From contig NZ_CP085344.1 of assembly GCF_020618415.1 (NCBI RefSeq), positions 1,945,001 through 2,009,000 of the forward strand: a stretch of 64,000 nt of DNA. Direction: 5' to 3'. The notes beneath the pieces were generated by a model that worked only from the letters and a program-made list of their open reading frames with translations, was not told the DNA's origin and did not search any database. Positions within the stretch are counted from its first letter, which is position 1. Every line of letters begins with the position of its first letter. Source of the stretch: Cupriavidus sp. MP-37 (GTDB lineage: Bacteria > Pseudomonadota > Gammaproteobacteria > Burkholderiales > Burkholderiaceae). Made by a program: the position numbers and the translations under genes. Below, piece after piece: positions 60,501-64,000 of this stretch.

Positions 60501-61323
60501 CCGCGGCGCCTGGATCCAGGTGTTCGGCTCCTGGGGCGGCATCAGCGGCAACGGCAATGCCGCGTCGGTCGACCGCAATCTGGGCGGCTTCTTCATCGGT
60601 GCCGACCAGCCGCTGGCCTCGGACTGGCGTGTGGGCGCGATGGCCGGCTACAGCCGGTCGGATTTCAAGGTCAAGGACCGCAACTCGTCCGGCAACAGCG
60701 ACAACTATCACCTGGGCCTGTATGCGGGCAAGCAGTGGCATGAGGTCTCGCTGCGCACGGGTGCCGGCTATACCTGGCATGAGCTTTCGTCGTACCGCAC
60801 CGTGGCCTTTCCGGGCCTGTATGACCAGACCACGGCTGACTACAGCGGCAGCACCGCCCAGGTGTTCGGCGAAATCAGCTACCAGGCCAAGGCCGGCCCG
60901 GTGGCGCTGGAGCCGTTCCTGAACCTGGCCTACGTGCACCTGCATACCGGCAGCTTCAGCGAGCGCGGCACCATCGCAGAACTGGCCGGAGCCAGCAGCA
61001 ATGCCGACGTCGGCTTCTCCACTTTGGGCCTGCGCGCCTCGCATGGCTTCGTGCTGCGCAACGGCACCCGGCTGAGCGCGACCGGCATGCTGGGCTGGCG
61101 CTATGCCATGGGCGACGTCGGCCAGGCCGCCACGCTGTCGTTCCTTGGCGGCGATCCCTTCACCGTCTATGGCGTGCCGATTGCCCGCAATGCCGCGGTC
61201 ATCGAGGCCGGACTGAAGAGCGCGCTGTCGCCGAACCTGGATGTCGGCCTGACCTATTCCGGCCAGTATGGCGGCGGGGTTCGTGACAGCGGCGTCAAGG
61301 CGTTTGTGCACTGGAGGTTCTGA
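57538..61323 (+). CDS. Autotransporter with repetitive beta-helical passenger
   Basis: The product has 1261 residues, with the start at the ATG at 57538; the frame is open to a TTG at 57511. The signal peptide ends at VMA-QQVTW. The passenger is Gly/Ala/Asn-rich with repeated VSGGTLxL and GGTGxVxVxxG phrases. Passenger-associated repeats lie at about residues 505-770, as in beta-helix passengers. A charged, Glu/Gly-rich hinge (about 960-985) leads to a C-terminal barrel (about 990-1261) that ends in KAFVHWRF. It starts an apparent operon: the GNAT gene begins about 35 bp after its stop, followed by FAAL and ACP. Confidence 0.9.
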   Translation: MTHNASRLAPPLRAGLTVLAGTLPVLATSVMAQQVTWTGTAGSNIFDSANWSSGQVPGYQDAVLINGAGQAPRWDTSIQSGWGIAQFLLGSGINTSAQFSTVFSPDVYSARFDVYDPNTGNYAEAGVGVNGGNGQWNIDFRSQPQANLDATVSALNVGVGAGSTGRLNLLGTGKSSQSNNYRAGLGMTAGNLVAGASGNASAEINVDGAGLGVLRGSMLVGQGGTGTVNVLSRGKIAAALDGRVDRAPLQNLAGSNGGTGTINVLSGGKLAFPPAGLSAGKAPAILPTWIGSSGGQGTVTVSDAGSQATFGNGLVLGQGSGSVGNLNILAGGKVLSSVIVGMDENGNQFARPGVMQLGVDGGTGNVTVSGAGSRWNIAGSVTQSDDPQYDGIGELHVGAGGTGNVVIGDGGVVSLGRGKSSLPSPYALTPFVGGLGYLYLADSAASRGRLTIGAPVGSTPVAPGQLEAAGVIFGAGDGAIVFNHADQNYQFGIPLQGRGTIENHAGTTWLTADNSAFSGSTNLSGGTLGLARNASIGQSQVNVLANAGLAYADAVSAANPVDIRADATLAAVVSAGTATQGGAISGSGALDKQGGGTLNLAAANSFTGPAVVSGGTLALVGAGSVAQAQRVVADATFDVSAASGAANIRSLAGRGMVNIGAGSLNLTSAGDIYSGVLAGTGAFSLLAGTEWLSGDSGGFAGRTAVNGGTLYVTGTLGGPIDVAAGGTLRGTGTVGPTTIRAGGAIAAGTPDQRIATLASRGNLNFEPGAGYVDVDLAATSVGGLLQAHRGRGRRVATPVTQLLPSDLLSATGSATLNGATVRLAGINGGVFVPGSEWRILAASGGVTGTFGELVQNLPFVTLAYRYDANDAYLTVVRKPDVSFCQPGMTSNQCNTAGGVESLGMGSILAVELASQLSRGDAAHALDLLSGEQYASARSVMLEDSRFLREAINHRLRQARQAHRDGVEAESGDDGERGESGEGGVQASDRGAWIQVFGSWGGISGNGNAASVDRNLGGFFIGADQPLASDWRVGAMAGYSRSDFKVKDRNSSGNSDNYHLGLYAGKQWHEVSLRTGAGYTWHELSSYRTVAFPGLYDQTTADYSGSTAQVFGEISYQAKAGPVALEPFLNLAYVHLHTGSFSERGTIAELAGASSNADVGFSTLGLRASHGFVLRNGTRLSATGMLGWRYAMGDVGQAATLSFLGGDPFTVYGVPIARNAAVIEAGLKSALSPNLDVGLTYSGQYGGGVRDSGVKAFVHWRF

Positions 61324-61357
61324 ATTGAGTCCAAGCCCGTCCCCCCTGCGCAGCGCG

Positions 61358-61972
61358 ATGGCCCCCGGCGGGCAGGCAGCGGTGCCGCCGGCGCGGCGCC
61401 CGGCCACGCCCATCCCCGTCCCGCAATATGGCACGCCGGCCGGCGCCCCGCTGCTGGTCGAAACAGGCGATTTCCTGCTGCGCAGCCTGGTTCCGGCCGA
61501 TGCCAACGAACGCTTCCTCGCCTGGCTCGGCAACGAAGAGATGCTGCGCGGGTTGAACCTGCCGCTGCTGAACTTCACCCTGCCGGAACTGGCGGATTTC
61601 ATCGCGGGCTTCGACAACCAGCGCAACTACCTGGTCGGCATCTTTGACAAGCGCACCCGGCTGCTGATCGGCTTCTACACCGTCGACGTCAACCTTGCGC
61701 ACAAGGTCGGCCATCTCACCACGGGCATCGGCGAGAACGCCTACTGGGGCAAGGGCGTGCTGTGGGCGACCATCGATGCGCTGCTCGATCATTTCTACCT
61801 GTACCGCGACGTCGACAAGATGGTGGCGCGGATCCTCGGCAATAACCGCCGCATGCTGTTCAACTTTATCGACAACACCCGCTTCGTCTTTGAAGCCAGG
61901 CTCCGCGGCGAGTGCCTGTCGCTGGACGGCAAGCGGCTGGATGTCCTGGTCTTTGCCTCGTTCCGCACCTGA
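61358..61972 (+). CDS. GNAT-family acyltransferase
   Basis: The product has 204 residues. I chose the ATG at 61358; a TTG at 61325 is possible, and neither has a clear ribosome-binding site. The GNAT core shows LLRSLVPADANERFLAWLGN, then VGHLTTGIGENAYWGKGVLW, where the acyl-CoA or acyl-ACP pyrophosphate loop lies, and VARILGNNRRMLFNFIDNTR. The N-terminal 25 residues are Pro/Ala-rich. The gene sits between an autotransporter and a fatty-acyl-AMP ligase, so its donor may be an acyl-ACP made by the next two genes; this is inference. Confidence 0.8.
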   Translation: MAPGGQAAVPPARRPATPIPVPQYGTPAGAPLLVETGDFLLRSLVPADANERFLAWLGNEEMLRGLNLPLLNFTLPELADFIAGFDNQRNYLVGIFDKRTRLLIGFYTVDVNLAHKVGHLTTGIGENAYWGKGVLWATIDALLDHFYLYRDVDKMVARILGNNRRMLFNFIDNTRFVFEARLRGECLSLDGKRLDVLVFASFRT

Positions 61973-61981
61973 GCGCCGTCG

Positions 61982-63691
61982 ATGCCGTGTCCCCTCGAGC
62001 CCACACCCACCGGCAACCCGCTGCTGGCGCATGTTCCCGGACGCTTCGGCTCGATAGCCGAGGCGCTTGACTATGCCGGCCGCGGCGAGACCGGCGTCAA
62101 CTTCTATGGCGCCTCGGGCGAGCTTCAGCAGGTCCTGAGCTACCGCACGCTGCGCGAGCGCGCGCGCGCGGCCGCCGCGTGCCTGGCCGGCATGGCCTTG
62201 CCGCCGGGCAGCGTGATGGCGATGATCGCCGACACCGGTCCCGACTTCCTGGTGTGCTTCTACGCGTGCCAGTACGCCGGGCTGGTGCCATGCCCGCTGC
62301 CTTACACGGTGTATGCCGGTGGCAAGGATGCCTACGTGGCGCAGTTGCGCGCGATGCTGGCAGGCAGCGGCGCAGCCGTGTTGCTGGCGCCCCGGGCCAT
62401 TCTGCCGTGCGCCGTTGCCGCGGCACAGGCGCTGCCGCGCGTGCGCGTGCTGGCCTTCGAGGCGGTCGACGAACTTCCCATAGGCCCGTTGCCGCCGGCC
62501 TCCGGTCCGGCCGCATGCGCTTATATCCAGCACTCGTCCGGCACCACCTCGCATCCGCGCGCGATTGAAGTCAGCCAGCGCGCCCTGTGCGCCAACATCG
62601 AGGCGATGCTGGTGCATGGCCTGCGCCTGGGCCCGCGGGACCGGGCCTGCTCATGGCTGCCCCTGTTCCATGACATGGGCCTGGTGGGCTTCGCCATCGG
62701 CGCCATGTTCGGGCAATGCAGCGTCGATTTCCTGAGTCCCGCCGCATTCGCGCGCCGGCCGCTGGCGTGGCCCAGGCTGATGTCCGACAACCGCGCGACC
62801 ATTACCTACGCGCCGGCGTTCGGCTATCGGCTTGCCGCGAGACGCATGCACGCAGCACCGACGCTGGACCTGTCGTCGCTGCGCGTGGCCGGCGTGGGCG
62901 CTGACATGGTGCCGCCTGAGGTGCTCGATGAATTCGCCGCCGCCTTCGGCCCGGCGGGTTTTCGCCGCCAGGCCTTCCTGCCCAGCTATGGCCTGGCCGA
63001 GGCAACGCTGGCGGTGTCGATCGCCGCCCCGGGCAGCGGCGCCCGCGTCGTGGCCTGCCCCGGCGATGCCAGCGCCGGCGGCAAGCCGCTGGTTTCCTGC
63101 GGCCAGCCATTGCCCGGGGTCGAGGTCATGGTGGCCGATGCCGCAGGCATGCCGGTGCCGGGCGGTCGGGTCGGCCATGTATGGGTGCGCGGCGACAGCA
63201 TTGCCGCCGGCTATCGCAATGATGCCGCGGCGGCGGCCGCCATGCGGCGCCGCGACGGCTATATCGATACCGGTGACCTCGGCTTCCTGGCCGGCGCCGA
63301 ACTGGTCATCACCGGCCGCGCCAAGGATGTGCTGGTGCTGCGCGGCAGGTCGCTGTCGGCGCAGGGCGTGGAGGCCGTCGTCGAAGCCGTGCCGCCGCTG
63401 CATGCGGGCGATGCCGCGGCATTCTGCGTGGCGCAGCAGGACGATGAAGACTGCCTGGTGGTGCTGGTCCAGTGTGGCATTGCCGAGGCGGCCGCGCGCG
63501 CGCGGCTGCGCCAGGACGTGCAGGCGGCGCTTGGCGAGGCCTTCGGGCTGGCGGGGCGTGTGGTGCTGGTCGCGCCGCGCGCGTTGCCGCGTACCTCGTC
63601 GGGCAAGCTGTCGCGCGCGCAGGCCAGGCGCGACTACCTGGCCGGCGCGCTGGTCGAGACGGCTGAGCCGGCTTGTCAGGAAACCGCTTGA
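61982..63691 (+). CDS. Fatty-acyl-AMP ligase (FAAL-type)
   Basis: The product has 569 residues. The adenylate-forming motifs are complete: YIQHSSGTTSHPRAIEVSQR (P-loop-like), WLPLFHDMGLVGF, PSYGLAEATLAVSI, YIDTGDLGFL and the Lys-containing SSGKLSRAQ near the C-terminus. The missing CoA-binding part and HDMGL motif point to a FAAL, which makes acyl-AMP and passes the acyl chain to an acyl carrier protein. The partner ACP gene lies 18 bp downstream. It follows the GNAT gene after nine bases. Confidence 0.9.
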   Translation: MPCPLEPTPTGNPLLAHVPGRFGSIAEALDYAGRGETGVNFYGASGELQQVLSYRTLRERARAAAACLAGMALPPGSVMAMIADTGPDFLVCFYACQYAGLVPCPLPYTVYAGGKDAYVAQLRAMLAGSGAAVLLAPRAILPCAVAAAQALPRVRVLAFEAVDELPIGPLPPASGPAACAYIQHSSGTTSHPRAIEVSQRALCANIEAMLVHGLRLGPRDRACSWLPLFHDMGLVGFAIGAMFGQCSVDFLSPAAFARRPLAWPRLMSDNRATITYAPAFGYRLAARRMHAAPTLDLSSLRVAGVGADMVPPEVLDEFAAAFGPAGFRRQAFLPSYGLAEATLAVSIAAPGSGARVVACPGDASAGGKPLVSCGQPLPGVEVMVADAAGMPVPGGRVGHVWVRGDSIAAGYRNDAAAAAAMRRRDGYIDTGDLGFLAGAELVITGRAKDVLVLRGRSLSAQGVEAVVEAVPPLHAGDAAAFCVAQQDDEDCLVVLVQCGIAEAAARARLRQDVQAALGEAFGLAGRVVLVAPRALPRTSSGKLSRAQARRDYLAGALVETAEPACQETA

Positions 63692-63709
63692 ATCGCGAAA
63701 GGTGGGGCT

Positions 63710-63940
63710 ATGGACTATTTGCAGGAAGCCAGGGAGCTGCTGTCGGGCTGCCTGTTCGTGCCGGTGGAGAAGATCGATGCCGATGCCAGCATCCATACGC
63801 TGCACGACATGGACAGCCTGACCTTCGAAATGATCGTGATGGAAATCGAAAAGCGCACCATGAAGGAGGTCGATCCGGTGGCGCTGCTGGAGCTGCGCAC
63901 GGTCAGTGACCTGGCGGGCCTGCTGGAGAGCGGGCGATGA
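63710..63940 (+). CDS. Acyl carrier protein
   Basis: The product has 76 residues, with AAGGTGGGGCT before the ATG. The phosphopantetheine site is DMDSLTFEM, with the Ser in DSL, followed by IVMEIEKRTMKEVD, which resembles dedicated, non-FabH ACPs. It is probably loaded by the preceding FAAL. Its TGA overlaps the ATG of the next gene, so they are coupled. Confidence 0.9.
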   Translation: MDYLQEARELLSGCLFVPVEKIDADASIHTLHDMDSLTFEMIVMEIEKRTMKEVDPVALLELRTVSDLAGLLESGR

Positions 63941-64000
63941 GCCAGTCGTCGGAGTTCTGCAACGCGCTGTACCAGCTCAGCCGGAGCCACAATGCCGCCA
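63937..64000 (+). CDS. Start of a further gene in the FAAL-ACP operon (partial)
   Basis: The ATG at 63937 overlaps the ACP stop (ATGA), and the frame MSQSSEFCNALYQLSRSHNA is open to the window edge. Only 21 residues are visible, so no family can be named. Its coupling to the ACP gene places it in the acyl-transfer operon. Confidence 0.6.
   Translation, partial: MSQSSEFCNALYQLSRSHNAA

Noticed and set aside
58654..61626. 990-codon minus-strand frame under the second autotransporter
   Set aside because: Composition is Arg/Ala/Gly-rich with no motif; the plus strand has signal, repeats and barrel.

Overview
The window is GC-rich (about two-thirds G+C by eye) and carries dense, short-spaced genes typical of a Betaproteobacterium. 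The prp locus order (prpR divergent from prpB-prpC-acnD-prpF) together with the gene families and codon use points to Burkholderiaceae, most likely the genus Cupriavidus (former Ralstonia eutropha group). This is an inference from gene content; there is no rRNA to confirm it. It looks like ordinary chromosome with accessory islands, not a prophage or plasmid: I see no integrase, transposase, capsid or replication gene.

Layout. 1-4.8 kb: a possibly truncated hypothetical gene, an outer-membrane barrel protein, an AT-rich intergenic island, a hypothetical protein, and a Tat-exported alpha/beta hydrolase behind a 13-bp repeat array. 4.87-5.14 kb: tRNA Asn-Gly-Thr. 5.2-7.0 kb: a hipBA toxin-antitoxin pair with palindromes in its promoter region. 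7.1-8.9 kb: a DedA/VTT-like membrane protein and a LuxR-type regulator. 8.9-16.7 kb: a surface or secretion island with a lectin-like protein, three tandem phage-tail-collar (MdpB-like) proteins and, divergently, a large Ig-repeat autotransporter. 16.7-24.2 kb: a Gly-rich secreted protein, homospermidine synthase with an amine-oxidase-like flavoprotein, a DUF2231 protein, a FAD-Rieske fusion, and DUF2239 and DUF1993 proteins. 24.6-27.4 kb: queE-queD-tadA-ldcA. 27.6-36.7 kb: housekeeping genes (ABC-F ATPase, aldehyde dehydrogenase, penicillin acylase, a GATase-MOSC pair, thioesterase). 36.9-41.5 kb: a four-gene set of two GH13 enzymes, a sensory-rhodopsin-transducer-family protein and a flavin oxidoreductase. 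41.7-51.8 kb: periplasmic asparaginase and the complete 2-methylcitrate (propionate) cluster with its sigma-54 activator. 51.8-57.3 kb: a cysteine-synthase-like enzyme, a small monooxygenase, an HD-GYP protein, a lower-GC PP2C phosphatase beside a nucleotidyltransferase fossil, a LysR regulator and an SMR exporter. 57.5-64.0 kb: a second autotransporter followed tightly by a GNAT acyltransferase, a fatty-acyl-AMP ligase, an acyl carrier protein and the start of another gene.

How the genes work together. PrpR, sensing 2-methylcitrate, should activate a textbook -24/-12 promoter in front of prpB. PrpC makes methylcitrate, AcnD with PrpF dehydrates it, and PrpB cleaves methylisocitrate. QueE and QueD supply queuosine precursors next to TadA, which makes wobble inosine, so the operon is centred on tRNA wobble bases. 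The two GH13 enzymes overlap by four bases and form an alpha-glucoside or trehalose unit with a putative sugar-binding sensor and a flavin enzyme.

The least explained systems are the collar-protein/lectin/Ig-autotransporter island, the GH13-ASRT-flavin operon and the autotransporter-GNAT-FAAL-ACP operon, which looks like a dedicated acyl-ACP supply and acyl-transfer module.
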